Source of the DNA: Toxorhynchites rutilus septentrionalis
Lineage: Eukaryota > Arthropoda > Insecta > Diptera > Culicidae
Assembly (NCBI RefSeq): GCF_029784135.1
Contig: NC_073745.1
Location: forward strand, 45,863,521 to 45,927,520
DNA length: 64,000 bases
Direction of reading: 5' to 3'
The translations under genes were made by a program, and so were the position numbers. Numbering within the stretch: position 1 is the stretch's first letter; each line of letters starts with the position of its first letter. The notes below the pieces were generated by a model. The model did not search any database, was not told the origin of the DNA, and saw nothing but the letters and a program-made list of their open reading frames with translations. This document shows, one piece after another, positions 25,016 to 37,347 of this stretch.

Positions 25016-26067
25016 CAAGCCTAACGCAATATTCTGCTGGCGTAAAGTCAATGATTCAGACCTAGTCCACAATCATTATGAAATTCAATGTCTGAGCTTC
25101 AGATGGTCGAGTTTGAGTTTGGAGAACTGACGGTACTGCTTTGTAATCATGATACAAATGCGGAATGGTGGAACATTACAGCGGACATGTTCCATGCTGC
25201 AGTGGAAGTATTGATTTCGTGAAAACTTTGCCTTCATGCAGTACAATGTTCGAATTAGTTTATTAGTTTTAGCTTGACGTGTTTACAACCTGGCCTGATT
25301 CACAATATCTTTCTTGTGTATTGTTCGTAGCTTTGTTTTTTTTGTGGTTCGGCTTGCGAAACCTACTGTCAATCCGATTATCTCGCGGGAGATTAGTCGC
25401 GATATAGCTGTTTCACGTCCCGAACATCACCAGGACTGGACAAAGGCGCCTATCGAAGGGTCAACTCGCTTAGAGGATCTGTTTCCTGGTTTTGGGGATG
25501 TTCTTGGAGACTGACAATGCTCTATGTCCATCTCACCATCCCAAGGGGTAACTTGTATAAACAATTGCAGAAGTCGATAAGTACTCTCATTTAATGTAAG
25601 TTAATATGACGATTATGTTTATCACGAAAAAATGCCAGACCTGTGTTTCATCTTGTATTGTGATTCGTTTATCCATGAAGCACATATGTAGTGAACTCAA
25701 AAAAACAAGATTAATACAATGGCTCGACTAGATTACAAGTTATAGTTGTTTTCATTCAAAGTTTTTTTTTCTTTAAACCATATTTAATTTCAAAGTTACT
25801 TGTTTATTTACTTATACAATCATCATAAGGTGTCTTACCTCTACACCATAAACTCTTTAAAGGTCATTCGGTTTCATGAAAACTTTCACGGCGATCGGTT
25901 TTAAATAAAAATTGAATCAATACAGTCATCAATTATGCAAACAATTTCGCTCATATCTAAATAAAAGTGAATGCAAAATCGTTCAATAAAAATTCATTCA
26001 GCAAAACTATCTAGAATCGTTTAAATAACTTTTAAGTGCTTCAAACATCGTGCAAATTTATTTTTTA
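25016..26067. other. No recognisable gene
   Basis: A 66-codon plus frame at 25314-25514 ends in a proline/aspartate-rich stretch but has no recognisable family and no splice signals that would decide it. The rest is AT-rich. Confidence 0.4.
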
Positions 26068-26450
26068 CTAGCTGACCCGACGAACTTCGTCCCGCCCAAA
26101 ATAGATTTAGACTTTCAAACATCCACGTTTTCTTACTGAGTGAACGTTAGTGAGTCCAATCACTGAACTCTTCATTGACTGATTACCCTACAAAAATCAA
26201 TTTCGTTAGCGCCAACATCAAATGGACTAACAACGCTTATTATGATGTAATTTTCGAACATGTGAGAATTCAATTTTCCGAATTTTCCGACCTTCCTTCA
26301 GGATTTTCCGAAAATTGTCCGATTTTTCTCTCCACTATATTGATCTACGGGAAGAGACGAATACAACAAAATACCGGAGGCTAAAATCGGACCATCCCTT
26401 CTTCGGGGTTTCCGCTTACCAACAGATTTTGCCTTACATTTTTATTTATA
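26068..26450 (-). mobile_element. Helitron 3'-end fragment
   Basis: Read on the minus strand, the element ends in GACGAAGTTCGTC (a perfect hairpin), then GGGTCAG, then CTAG (26071-26068) followed by T, the canonical Helitron terminus. The body shares AACATCAAATGGACTAACAA and the TTTTCCGA-rich segment with the copy at 57268-58940, which fixes the family extent to at least about 26340. No coding sequence is preserved. Confidence 0.75.
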
Positions 26451-26714
26451 TAGATGAACAACTGACAAAAAAGCTATAGGAACATATGACAAATTGCGTC
26501 CTGCGAAAATCTTGACTGAAATTACCGGTCTTGGAGTCAAATCGGGGGCGGGAGATTTTGATTATTTTCTCCAAAGTGAAGAAATTTTCATGTGACGCTA
26601 ACTTACTGAAGGCATTCCATGCTAGAAAATAGTGGTTCTCGGATTTTCGTCAAAAGTGTTAATTTTGTTCTTTGTCGCAAAACATTAGACCTGCATTTTT
26701 TAATTTTTTTATTA

Positions 26715-27040
26715 GGGTACTCATTTCCATTTTTGGGTGGTTCGAAAAATATTTTCTCCCCTTATATCTAAAAATGATTTTTTGCAAAATTCATAACATT
26801 CCACTGCACTGATTTAGATGATCGACATATTCAGTTCAGTTTTTTTTTAAACCCACGATTTCCTTTACTCCCCCCCCCCTTGGATGATTTTTCGGTTAAA
26901 AAAAAACTTAAACTTTCACCGCTTTGCGCCACTCTTCCTTAAGTCCGATTAAGCTGATATTTTGTATAGGGTGTTTTTTCGAAGTGATGAGTGTATCTAG
27001 ACCAAAGAGGCCCTAGCTGTCCATATCATTTATGAAAACT
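26715..27040 (+). mobile_element. AT-rich TIR MITE (AGGGTGCCAATG family), diverged copy
   Basis: The left end is TA followed by GGGTACTCATTTCCATTTTT. The interior shares TAAGCTGATATTTTGTATAG and GGTGTTTTTTCGA with the copy at 47711-48281. The right end is eroded, so the boundary is approximate. Confidence 0.55.
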
Positions 27041-27985
27041 GGAAACATTTTCACAAAACGTAACTTAAGAAAGGTATTTTTTTTTTCTTTAAGATATATT
27101 ATTTCTTATGCTTGGTTTAATTTTTTTCCATATACACCCATTTTTAAAGTTTGTAACTTTTGAACCAATTTTCATTCTTCAACCAGCAAATGAAAGGTGT
27201 TTAAATGAACTATCAAAGTAGAACTGCATGTGAAATTTATGCTTCTAGACGAAAGCAATTTTTAAAAAATGCATCTGATTGTGTTTGAGGTATCAAGACT
27301 TGAGAGACCTTAGCTTTTCTTATTTTACCTTTATTTTATCGATCTTTTTCCTACAAAAGGAAAGATATTTACATGAAGGATAAATTTCAAGGAAAAATAT
27401 AGAACTGCAATCCACATGTCCACTTTAAGTAAAACTTCAAAAAAAAATGTTTCATGGTTTCAAAAGCGTTGAGATTAGATGCGTTTCTATTTTTCCATGG
27501 TTTTGGGAAGATGAGACATTATCAAAAAATGATTATCAAAAAAGTCAAAACCGGAAAGATACATTTCTCCGAATTTTATTGGTAATAAAGCTTTTCAAAA
27601 ATCGTATAAAAAGAAATTTGAATTCAAAACTTTGATATTCACAAAAATTACATGCGGTTCTATACTCTATTCCCAAAAATTTCATTTAAACTTCTTCGAT
27701 TTTGTAGTAAAAGATCGACAGTTGACCAGAAGAAACATTTTAACTAAGGGATATTCGGCAAAAACAAACATAAAAATAATTCATCTAAGAAAAGAAAAAA
27801 AAACAAATACCATTCTGAATTATTGTTCAAAAAAATCGAAGTTCTCCAAAAATTATGTGAACAGCTAGGGTCTCTTTAGTCTTCAAAAAAGACACAAAAA
27901 CTAAAAGATTAAAATTTTTCTCCCAAAAGTAAACAAATGTTGACAGTAAGGTCTGTATATTTCATAGGAATTTGATTTTTTTAAT
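27041..27985. other. AT-rich DNA without genes
   Basis: The stretch holds only low-complexity, AT-rich sequence with short Lys/Phe/Asn-rich frames that are expected by chance. Confidence 0.5.
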
Positions 27986-27989
27986 TTGA

Positions 27990-28530
27990 TCAAGACTGGA
28001 ATCATAATCAAGTCATCTAATAAACCATTCCAGAATGCCTCATGGTCATGAGAATGATTCAGAAATTGGATGGAGCGGATTGGAGAAGTCAAACAAAATT
28101 TGTTTTTGAGCAGCTGCATAATTCAAGGGATTACATCACATCATTTTGATTGAGGGATAAAAATTGTTGATAACCCCAAGCGCAGGAATATAGAATGATA
28201 TTCCCACACCAGAAAAACAGTATGACAAAATTATTGGAGAAAGAAGGTTCATGAGCACCCAGAATTGAAGGTTATACTTGATCAAAACTGGTGTCAGAAT
28301 CAAGTATAACCAACACGATGATTGGGAATGACCCAACAATTCATCTTAGAACGCCTCTTGATCATGAGACTCATCAAGAATAAAATGGAATGCCGCAATG
28401 GGTTTGAGCCAAAGGATGTCGAACGGAGTTAGTTTACTCGTGGTCAGCTGCTCTAGAGACAGAAATTTAAAGAACTAAAAGGCTTTTTTATTGAGGGAGC
28501 AAATAGGTTCTATTTGATAATACCAAGGCC
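27990..28530 (+). repeat. Two diverged direct repeats (unit about 250-290 bp)
   Basis: Sequence beginning GATCAAGACTGGAATCATAA (about 27990) recurs at about 28280 as GATCAAAACTGGTGTCAGAA. Later parts also align, including the block TGCCTCATGGTCATGAGAAT against CGCCTCTTGATCATGAGACT, and TTGATTGAGGGATAAAAATT against TTATTGAGGGAGCAAATAGG. The copies have diverged strongly. They could be an old tandem duplication of an unknown coding or satellite unit. Confidence 0.55.
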
Positions 28531-31500
28531 TATGATAATGGTATATCATAGGAAGTTTCCGAGCATGTATCCACATCGATAATTAAAGTGTTGCGAATGT
28601 TTCCAAGACATACCCGGAAACTAAATTGCAATGGAAGTCCTATACTATCTGTCGATTCCTTCAGATGTTAAAGAAAGTTATTTACTATCTTTTTTATTTC
28701 GATCAATCGACCTGGACACGATCTGCACATTCATCCCTATGGTAAAGTTAAAAGCATAATTATTTTTTCATGGACTGTCTCAGAAGATGATATTGTTTCG
28801 ACGAGGAATTCGTTGCTCATTATTTGGTTTACTTTCAAAAGGAAAAAAGGATGACTCAGAGTGAAACTTGGAATATTTCCAAACACATTTAGAAGTGCTG
28901 TAACTTAATTTCAAGTTTTGATTTAGCTTCCTTCTTCTTGAAAAATGAGAAAGAGCAGAGCGCGAAAACAAAGCGGAAACAAGATTATACACTTGCTAAA
29001 TATAAAATTGACAATGAGTTTCAATAGAACAACCGCCATTTTTAGTGGTTCTTATTTTCGTGTTGTTTTATTTTATGCGCTACTGTTTTGACGTCGGATC
29101 ACGTCTTTTTGGAACATGTGGGGGTACAAATTGAAAAACTGAAGATTAGTCGCAGCATGAAAAACGTTGAACTGCGACTGCGGCCTATCTTTCCTGAAGA
29201 TATTCAAAACCAGCATGTACCAATATCGTACCGAATATTATTGGTGCTGATTGTGCGAATTCAACATCATAATCCTCGAAAAATCTTTATCGAACCAATA
29301 GAGAATGTTTCAGTCTTGTTTGTGGTCTCTTTTTATTTCACGAATAATGGAGTTTTAATCACGAATAATATAACTAGATTTAACATATAACAATATAATA
29401 ACAATTCCAATAGTTTTTTTTTCAATTTCGACTAATTTAATGGAATCCCATTCATTCTCAATCGATCCAATGCTAGAACACAGTGTTCTTCATATTCCAA
29501 CGATAGTCAAGATGCAAAGATTCCCCGGAAAAATACCTCAAGCGGTCCCGGGTTCGGTCGCAACCAAAAATTCCGTGCACTCAAAGTCCCATCCAAACCC
29601 ATTAATTACCTTCTAATCACCCGAGAAACCAAATATTGGTTCCATTTCCACCATAAATTAGCCAATCTCGTGAGTCACATTGAGCCCCTCGGAAACATTT
29701 CCGTACCTTGTACCCGCTGACACTAAATGGTGATTTATCAGCAGATATTTGTGGCTTTTAGATGAGAACAGACCAGCAGTGGATAGAAGAAGAAAACGCA
29801 GAAGAAACTTTCCAAAAACCAGTTTCTTCCACTCGATCGACCGCACATCGATCTATATGTGTGTACCTCCTCTCTCTGCCTTCTTCCACTGCAGCATTCC
29901 GTCGACAAATCACCATGAGTAAGAACGCGCAAGATCGAGAACCAGACCCAAGAGCGATAAAGAGAAAAAAAGGAACGGACCGCAGCACTTAAGCTGACCG
30001 AATCTTGGCTCAAGTTCATCTGCTCTGGAAGTAGAAGGTAGATAGAGTGATGCTGACGCTGGCACAGTGCTAAGCCTCGGAAGGTCGGCGGAGGCTGCCG
30101 CTTTGCTGGCGTTGTTTGGCTGGCTTTGAAATTCGATATGTTTTCGTTGGTCTCTGTGTGCGCGCGGAGAAATGGGTGGAAAAAGTGTGGATCCAGGTTG
30201 TGTTTCTCTGGTGTGCCCGATGGGCTCATGGAACATTTTCAAGGTTATAGGTACAACCGATTAATTCCCTCCCCTAGCAAACTGATCCCCCCTCGAGAGG
30301 GGCGGCAGTATTGGATTACGTCTTCAAGTGTCTCGGGCGCGTCGCGGTAGCTGTGGAAGCTGTCAAGCGAACAGCAAAACAGATTGAAATCTGCGCATGT
30401 GGTTCCACAACCCACAAGCCGCCGCATTTCTTTGTGTAAATATTTAGATCCAATGACGGCGCGGTTGATCCCGCACCTGAATCTCCGTAGAAGCTCGCGA
30501 AGAACTTCGCGAGCTGTCAAAAATGGTTGCGATTAACACGCATTTCACCACTCTAATTTGCATAACACTAGGTTCTGAGGTGTCGTTAATAATTGAATAC
30601 GACGGAGTCGGTGGCTTAATTTGAACCGCGAAAATCGATCCAAAGTGTACGAGCGAAAATTAGAACGACGAAACCACTAATGCACTACTCTCGAAAGCGA
30701 CCTTGGCAAGCAAACGGTCGCACGGATAAAAATCTTTGACCGCCACTCGTGTGGGTGCTAATTATGGCACCTTTCAAAATTCCCAATCAAATTATTAAAA
30801 CCGGCTCTCGTAATCCCTCTTCGATTGTGATCAGAAGTTCTGATCGAATGGGGTGATGTGTAACGCGATACACGCTACATGAGTTAATCGAAAATCCTGA
30901 GCCAGGCTTTGGGTGGTCGCACCAATTTGTAGCCTCTGCTGATTGATCTCTCCTAATCCGGGCCGGCTCAAGCCAATTACATGAACTACATATGTTCCAA
31001 ATTACGATCGAACATGCGTGTTTCAAGGATCCCGCACAAATCGGCCCACGTATATGCGTTTGCTTTGAAGCTGGTTTTCATCATCCGCATCCACTTGAGT
31101 TGCGCTACCGAGTTGCAGTCAACGCAACAGGAGAGGAAGTATTTCATTATCTGGGAACGGCTCAGATTTGGAACAAGTAGTATTCCCCCGGCCGCACCAC
31201 GGCCATTATTCATTCGCTTCGAGTGCCCTAGAATAACAATCATAACTTAGTCCCTCGAGGGGCATACAATTTTTTCGGCCTGCTTTCCCAGCCATATGGT
31301 AGATCTTCCTCGAAAGATCAACACACTCCAGCTTAAGCCGGAGAACACGTGAGGTTTTGCGTAAAGCCACTTTACTGCACTTCTTCTTCTGCCTACCATC
31401 CTCCCTCGTCCTTTGCCACAGTTTCCTGTTGCACCATTCTTTTATTATGTTTTTGTTCTTTATCCGAACAGCAGATAAATATTTACAGCAATGTCGTTTA

Positions 31501-33104
31501 TTTTTAAAGTCCTTTTTTTGGGTCGTTCAATAGCTCTCGATCGCGATCGTCGCCCCTTCTGGAATGTCCCAAACTTTCCGAACGCCGACGCGACATCCAG
31601 TTAATCCAGTTTCCTGTTTGTGTCTTCCGCGCGAGAGGAGGCTTTTATTTGTTTCGAAAACAATTCCAAACAGAGAGGGTCTCGGAAATCGAAACCGCAG
31701 CCCGATCTGGTCGCCGTATGACGCACCGCATTTATGGTTCGGTCTAGGACTTATTAAATTCTCCATGCAGCGTGTGGCGCACACTTCAAGTGGGACAATT
31801 TATGACGAGTCGCAATAAAAGTGGGAGGAGTGACACACGGCACATGGGGTGAACCCTTCTGGATGGCAGCGAAAAACAAAAACTGCGTTCGAATCGATTC
31901 GCTGGGAGTTGAAAGGATGACAGGCAGCACAATGTGCCATCCACATCCCTTCAAGATATTGAATTAATTAAGATCACACACCGGGTGGTTCGTTTGCGTG
32001 GGGATGGAATCGTCCTTCGTGCAACATGGCGCACACCAAAAAAAAAACCGCCAATAGAAACGTCCACCGTTGACAAAGATGATGATGTCGATTTGACACA
32101 GCACCCGAACGTCCGTCGGACGGACGAATCTTGTAAAGCGATGAGAAAACGTTCTATTTTTAATGATCGATATTAGTGGAGCTAAGTGGCGGGGTCGACA
32201 CCTACTACCCGAGCTGGATACACACACACACCCATCCTAAGAGCGTTAGCTAATGCGCTGCAGCTGCCGCTGTCGGGAAAAATATTGGCGTGGGGTCAAT
32301 TGGAGTTGTGAAAAATTTTGTAACTCATGCAGAGGCGAGAACACACGGGATGTAAGATTATTACGGATCGTTAGATTTTATTTATGCTACTTCAGCTTGA
32401 TCGATGGCCACAAGACGGTCGGATCGACGCGTTCTAGCCGGGGTTGCCACATATACAGAATACTCTGTAATTTGCAGATTTTACGCTAAATTTCAGATAC
32501 AGAATCTGTACATACAAAATTACAGATTTTCAGCAAAGATACAGAATAAACATTTTTTTTCAAATTCAATTTTAAATATTATTTTTTTTACTATCTAACT
32601 TGTTACTTCTTAATAAACTTTTTTTTCGTTTAGTTCATGAATATACCTTGATTTATGAAAATGTTGAACCATATGAAATGTCACCTCACCCTTCCCCTCC
32701 TTCTTCCACCCGATCGAAGTCTACTCTACCCATCTCTTTTGTTCCTTACAATCGAGGATTCAATCCCTCTTATTCTACGCGGCGAGAGAAGTGAAATAGC
32801 AAAGTTCCTCGCTTCATTGTGGAAGCTACAGTACTTCACAACTTCTTTTTGATACCCGAGTCGATAACATATGAGGACATGACTTCAAATCTCACCTAGT
32901 GACAAACTATAGTCACGCCATTCGCCTACGGGAATGCAGTGACTTGAACCATCTCCCTTCATTCGTCGCGCGGAATAAAGGGGAATATTTTCATTTTGAC
33001 GTAGGACTACATCTTTCATTTCTGTACCGGGGTGTAAGTTCGAAGTAAGATTTCGAATGTTAATACCTCTTTGGAGGCTGAACTTCATTCGATAAAATAA
33101 AATG
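28531..33104. other. No recognisable gene; GC-richer core about 29500-32400
   Basis: The GC-richer part carries overlapping frames on both strands without recognisable domains. A direct, AT-rich low-complexity block with repeated ACAGAAT/ACAGATT motifs lies at 32450-32560. No tRNA, rRNA or convincing exon was seen. Confidence 0.4.
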
Positions 33105-33416
33105 TCGCCTCAGTCGAAAAAACTACCGAGCGCCAAAAAGTCAATATTTGACAAAAAAAAAAGTTTTTCGAGATAACAATAAATCTCGACCCATGCAATT
33201 TGTGGACATTTGGCATAAAAAAATTTCTTTTTTTTTAAAAAAAAAACGCCAATTTCATGTATTCTCCATTAGGAGATTTTTCGGGTTTCAAAAAACTCAA
33301 ATTTAGAGGTCTGCGACACTTGAAAATGAAGCCCGATTGAGGGCATAGGATATTTTATCTTCATTTCGCAGAAAATTCCGTATGAAAAATCGAGATGGCC
33401 ATTTTCATTGGCACCC
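33105..33416 (+). mobile_element. AT-rich TIR MITE (AGGGTGCCAATG family), right end intact
   Basis: The right end is GATGGCCATTTTCATTGGCA then CCC, followed by TA (33417-33418). The interior matches the 47711-48281 copy (AAAAAGTCAATATTTG, TTCGAGATAACAATAAATCT, TCCGATTGAG-like block). The left inverted end is not visible. Confidence 0.6.
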
Positions 33417-33439
33417 TAAACCATAAATCGTATGTATTC

Positions 33440-33728
33440 TTTTATTCCAAAAAATAAAAAACCAAAAAAGTCAATTTTTGATAAAAAAAAAAATTCGAGT
33501 TGACGGTGAATAACGACGTTTCATGCATTTTGTTTTTGAATACCCCGATTTCACGTACCGCCCCCACCCTACTTGAGAGATTTTCGAGGGTAAAAAAATC
33601 AAAAAATTGTGCCCTCTGAGGCACCTCTGAATCATGTCCGAATTTCGAACAGGTAATTTTTTTTGGGCCAACAAACAAAATGTACATGGTCGATTTTTAA
33701 AATTTGACATGACCATTTTCGGAAACCC
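33440..33728 (+). mobile_element. AT-rich TIR MITE (AGGGTGCCAATG family), diverged copy
   Basis: The block starts with the same AAAAAGTCAATTTTTGATAA segment as the preceding copy and ends ATGACCATTTTCGGAAACCC followed by TA (33729-33730). The two copies lie head to tail, only about 25 bases apart. Confidence 0.55.
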
Positions 33729-33761
33729 TACTGTGAAGCGAATGATGTACGATCGCCGGAA

Positions 33762-33985
33762 TGTGTTTCTCTAGCACAGACCTCAAAACCAAGGAGCCAG
33801 GAGAAATCGGCGTTGCAGATACATGCAAGCCCCCATGCATATTTGCGAACTGAAATGTGTTTCCCCAACACAGACTTCAAAAGCAAATCTGCATTGCAGA
33901 TACATTCAATCCGACGGTACTTTTATACCCGCATGCATTTTTGCACTCTGGAAAGTGTCTTCCTAACACGGACTACAAAATTGTT
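33762..33985 (+). repeat. Tandem repeat, unit about 95-99 bp, about 2.3 copies
   Basis: Units start at about 33762 (TGTGTTTCTCTAGCACAGAC), 33856 (TGTGTTTCCCCAACACAGAC) and 33955 (GTGTCTTCCTAACACGGAC). Internal landmarks TTGCAGATACAT and CATGCATWTTTGC recur in each full unit. No coding function is apparent. Confidence 0.8.
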
Positions 33986-34313
33986 ACAATTAATCAATAC
34001 AAACAAATGGTTACCAAGCCAAGTGTAGTCCTTCGTCAGCCTTGCGGCTATATCATAGGAATAACCCACCCATATTTTTTTTCATTTGTTAGAATAAGAC
34101 GGTGGAACACAGAAAGCGGGATAAATATGTTGCTATCCTTCTGTGTAAGGCAAACTTATCACAATATTTTCTCGGTACGTTAAGCGTCACCATTTTTCCC
34201 GTTCACGGAAATAATGGAAGACATTTTGTGTTTGTTGCAACGAAGTTAAGTTAATTTGACTAGGAAAATTTCGTATCGATATTGAGTTGAGTTGTGAGCT
34301 GCCGTGCCAGAAT

Positions 34314-36112
34314 GCCTAAGAGAACTATTAAGGCCGATTTTTCAACGGATAAGGTCATCTTTAAAAAGAAATTCGGTGGACTTTTTCTTACGTTAAAGGT
34401 ATATTTTCAAGTGGCAAGTTACCCGCTTGTCAGTTTCTGTAGATGTAGTAGGGTAGATGAGTATAGAGATGAGAGTAGACAGGCTACCCGATGAATGAAA
34501 AAAGATGAGATCGAATATAGTCAAAGCTGACCTTACTGATCAATGGTTTATTCGCAACTGACTTTTTCTAACTCCACTTTTTGTTTTTAAGAGGCTTCAA
34601 ACTATTCAGTTAATTCGCCTCTAGTTTTTTCGTCTAGAATTTTCGCCATAAACAATTACACTTTGTATAGCAGGTTCATTTCCATCCGTTCCTATCCATT
34701 GACAAGTTGGTATTGATTGTTGTTGTTATGATTGGTTTTTTTTTGTGTTGTGATTCTTGTTTTGTGCTGTGGTAAGTATTATGTGTGATACAATTGTTTG
34801 TAATTCTATAATCAAAATTATCTTTGCAGGTGATAAGCCAAGAGGTAAGCAAACACCTGTTTTTCAGGTGCAGAATAGTGTTTTTTAGAAGTTTTTTATA
34901 ATGTTATCATGTAGATTTTATGTCATGAATGAAGTGTTTTGTGGAAAAGAAAATATATGTTGTTCTTTTAATTTCTTCCTGTCTGGGCCGTAATACCGTC
35001 ATTCAACCAAAACTGGAAGCGACTTTACCGAGTTTCAAATAAACTGCAGCAATAACCGGCATCAACTATGACAGCAATCCGAAACAGTTGATTTCAAGAA
35101 CACTTTAAGCTAAATTTAAACCATTTATTTTAGATGATTCCCTAAGTAACACTGACGATTTGGTTGAAGCATCCTCGTTCTCGTCCTTGATCAAGAGGAA
35201 AGGAACCACAAAAAAACCCAGCGATTAAGGTTATTCAGCGCTTTTGTTTCAAATGGCTAAATTCTCCGGAGTCTAGCTATTTTGCGTACTGCTAAATCAG
35301 TTTGGATAAATTGAGTATCGCTCGTAGCGGAAATTCAAACCTAATTACTCACTTAGCCACCAAACGGCTCCACAAAGCAGCCAAAGCAGCTAGTGATGCA
35401 AGTTTGAAACCAAAAATCTTCGAACCACCCTTAGATAAAATTACTGAGGCTGAACTCAAGACTTGTTCATGAACTGTAGAGAACAATGTAAGTTTGGCCG
35501 CAGTTGATAATCTAGCTGATGTACTAAAAGGTTTGTCAATTGAACCAAAGCGTTTTCAAGAAGTTGAGACTTGGCAGAACGAAAACCTCTGTGGATGATC
35601 TGTCATAGCCGTAACTCAACATGTTGAACTAGTAGAGCGCATAAGAAACAACGATTTTCTACAAAACATGTTTTTTTTCGGCTATTGAGGTTAACCGTGC
35701 TGATCACGTTACTCTTCACGCGGCGATTATTGAGCAATTTGTCAAAGATAAAATCGATTATAAGAAACGACTAAAGGGATTCGGCTCTTATGGAGCAACG
35801 GTTATGCTGGGACGTAACAATTCAGTAATGCGATTGTTCAAGAAGGAGTGTAAAAAAGCATACGTAGAACGACTTATCTACAGTTATTTGTAAAACAGCC
35901 CAAAACGTTCTGCTAAATTCAAGATCATACAGGAAATCGTTGACCTTAAACCGTTGGGTTTTCTTCATCAACAACCAGTTGCTAATCAAAATCTTGAGCG
36001 ATTTGAAGAGCTTAAACTGTTGTTTTCGTTTCAAATTAAGTATGACCATGACAATGACAATCCGCTTATCGATTCATTTAAACAATCCTATGACTAAACC
36101 GATTATGATGTT
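34314..36112 (+). pseudogene. hAT-type BED-finger transposase-like pseudogene
   Basis: From 35240 one frame, with few stops, reads through a BED-like finger relic (FKWLNSPESSYFAYC, then KLSIARSGNSNLITHLATKR) and a following helix (NNVSLAAVDNLADVLKG). Further on, 35706-36097 reads GFGSYGATVMLGRNNSVMRL, then NSPKRSAKFK, IVDLKPLGFLHQ and RFEELKLLF. This is the order and content of the large hAT-derived ZBED/C17orf113-like protein family. In that family the G-S-D-G-A motif carries an acidic residue; here it is Tyr, and the CHS segment after it is deleted. A short ATG frame at 34314 (MPKRTIKADFSTDKVIFKKK) ends at AAG/GTATAT, a possible donor, and may be its N-terminus. Dead copy; whether it was a domesticated host gene or a transposon cannot be told. 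Confidence 0.65.
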
Positions 36113-36904
36113 CCTAAACTCAGTAGCGTCTAGTCCGCCTGTTCAAACTATTCATAGAACAGGTAGACAACAAAGGTATTTTTTATCATCAATTCACATT
36201 TGTAGTACGGAGGAGGAATTATCGAAGGTAATTTCCATATTATCTCGAACATCCTTATTTTATTTTCTGTTTAGGTGAAACTTTGCGCGTGTTTCTTCTG
36301 CATCTTTAAGTGCGACAGGGCAAGCGCTATGTATGAAGCGATCACTACTACTAATGCGCTGTCTTGCGTAAAAATGACATTTGCGGTTCAAAGTTATTTG
36401 CAAACACACACCGCATGAAGAGGTAGCTCACTTGGTCACGAGTCGCCTCTGTCCAACCTATGTTGAACCGCTCATCAATTATCAATCGTACTTTTCAATC
36501 AGAAAATTCTAAATTTTGCAATTTTGTTCTCAATTTGTAATGATACAAGAACGTTATTGTTGATCATGTTGGGGAAGTTATGTTCGGAGAGCTACATGAC
36601 CTCCAAATCCAAAATTGTATTGAACTCGTGAAACAGATTTCAGAGTGATTTGCTTATCAAAACTGCGGCCTTGAAAAACCTTCAAACTTTCGTAGAACTA
36701 CCAAACCTTTATGATTGCAATCATTAATTCGCCAATTTTCGGATTGAGAAGCGGGTAATACACAAGGCTTGGATAACGAATGCAGGCTACTCAAGCCGAA
36801 TCTTATGGGGCAAAAATCAAGTGGCGTGAGGGAATTTTTTCATCCATGACTAAGATCGTTGGTAAGATATTTTTTGATAATTCCACATTGATCGATGTGT
36901 ATTA
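36113..36904. other. No gene; contains second copy of the 15786 repeat at 36280-36362
   Basis: The segment at 36280-36362 (core ATGTATGAAGCGATCACTAC) matches the minus strand of 15786-15975. It lies about 170 bases after the BED-type pseudogene, so it could be that element's tail. Remaining sequence is AT-rich and featureless. Confidence 0.5.
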
Positions 36905-37104
36905 GAGTGCCAATGGATGGAAAAAATGGGTAAAAAGTGACCTTCGAATTTTCGAAAGGAAATTGATTAAAAATGTTGATGTGCGACACTAGTAAATTAA
37001 GTCCGATTGAGCTGATATTTTGCATAGGGTACTTTTTCGTGGGAATCAACACTTTTAATCAAGTTCCCTATGAAAATTCGAGATGGCCATTTTCATTGGC
37101 ACTC
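36905..37104. mobile_element. Short TIR MITE (AGGGTGCCAATG family)
   Basis: The left end GAGTGCCAATGG and the right end CCATTTTCATTGGCACTC are inverted repeats, each flanked by TA (36903-36904 and 37105-37106). The interior keeps TCCGATTGAGCTGATATTTT. It is about 200 bp and non-coding. Confidence 0.8.
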
Positions 37105-37347
37105 TAGTGTGTATTGAGCGAATATTTTCACTTTACAATTCCAACAAAGCCCATAAATCGGTTGGCTCCTACAATGATGGACTCTATTTTGAAAGCGAAG
37201 AACTATTTATCGGCTCAAGGAGGATCGTCGTCGATTAAATTGGCGGAAACTTCGAAGGCAAAGTTCAACCAAACCATGTTTATTATGAAAAAAAAAACCT
37301 TTTTTAAACTTATTTCGTTGTATTGATACCGCTTTAACAGTCTATTA

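Noticed and set aside
25314..25514. 66-codon plus frame as a host exon
   Set aside because: No recognisable family, no convincing splice sites, and surrounded by AT-rich DNA.
29540..29575. B-box-like GGTTCGGTCGC as part of a tRNA
   Set aside because: No A box or cloverleaf stems in the preceding 60 bases.
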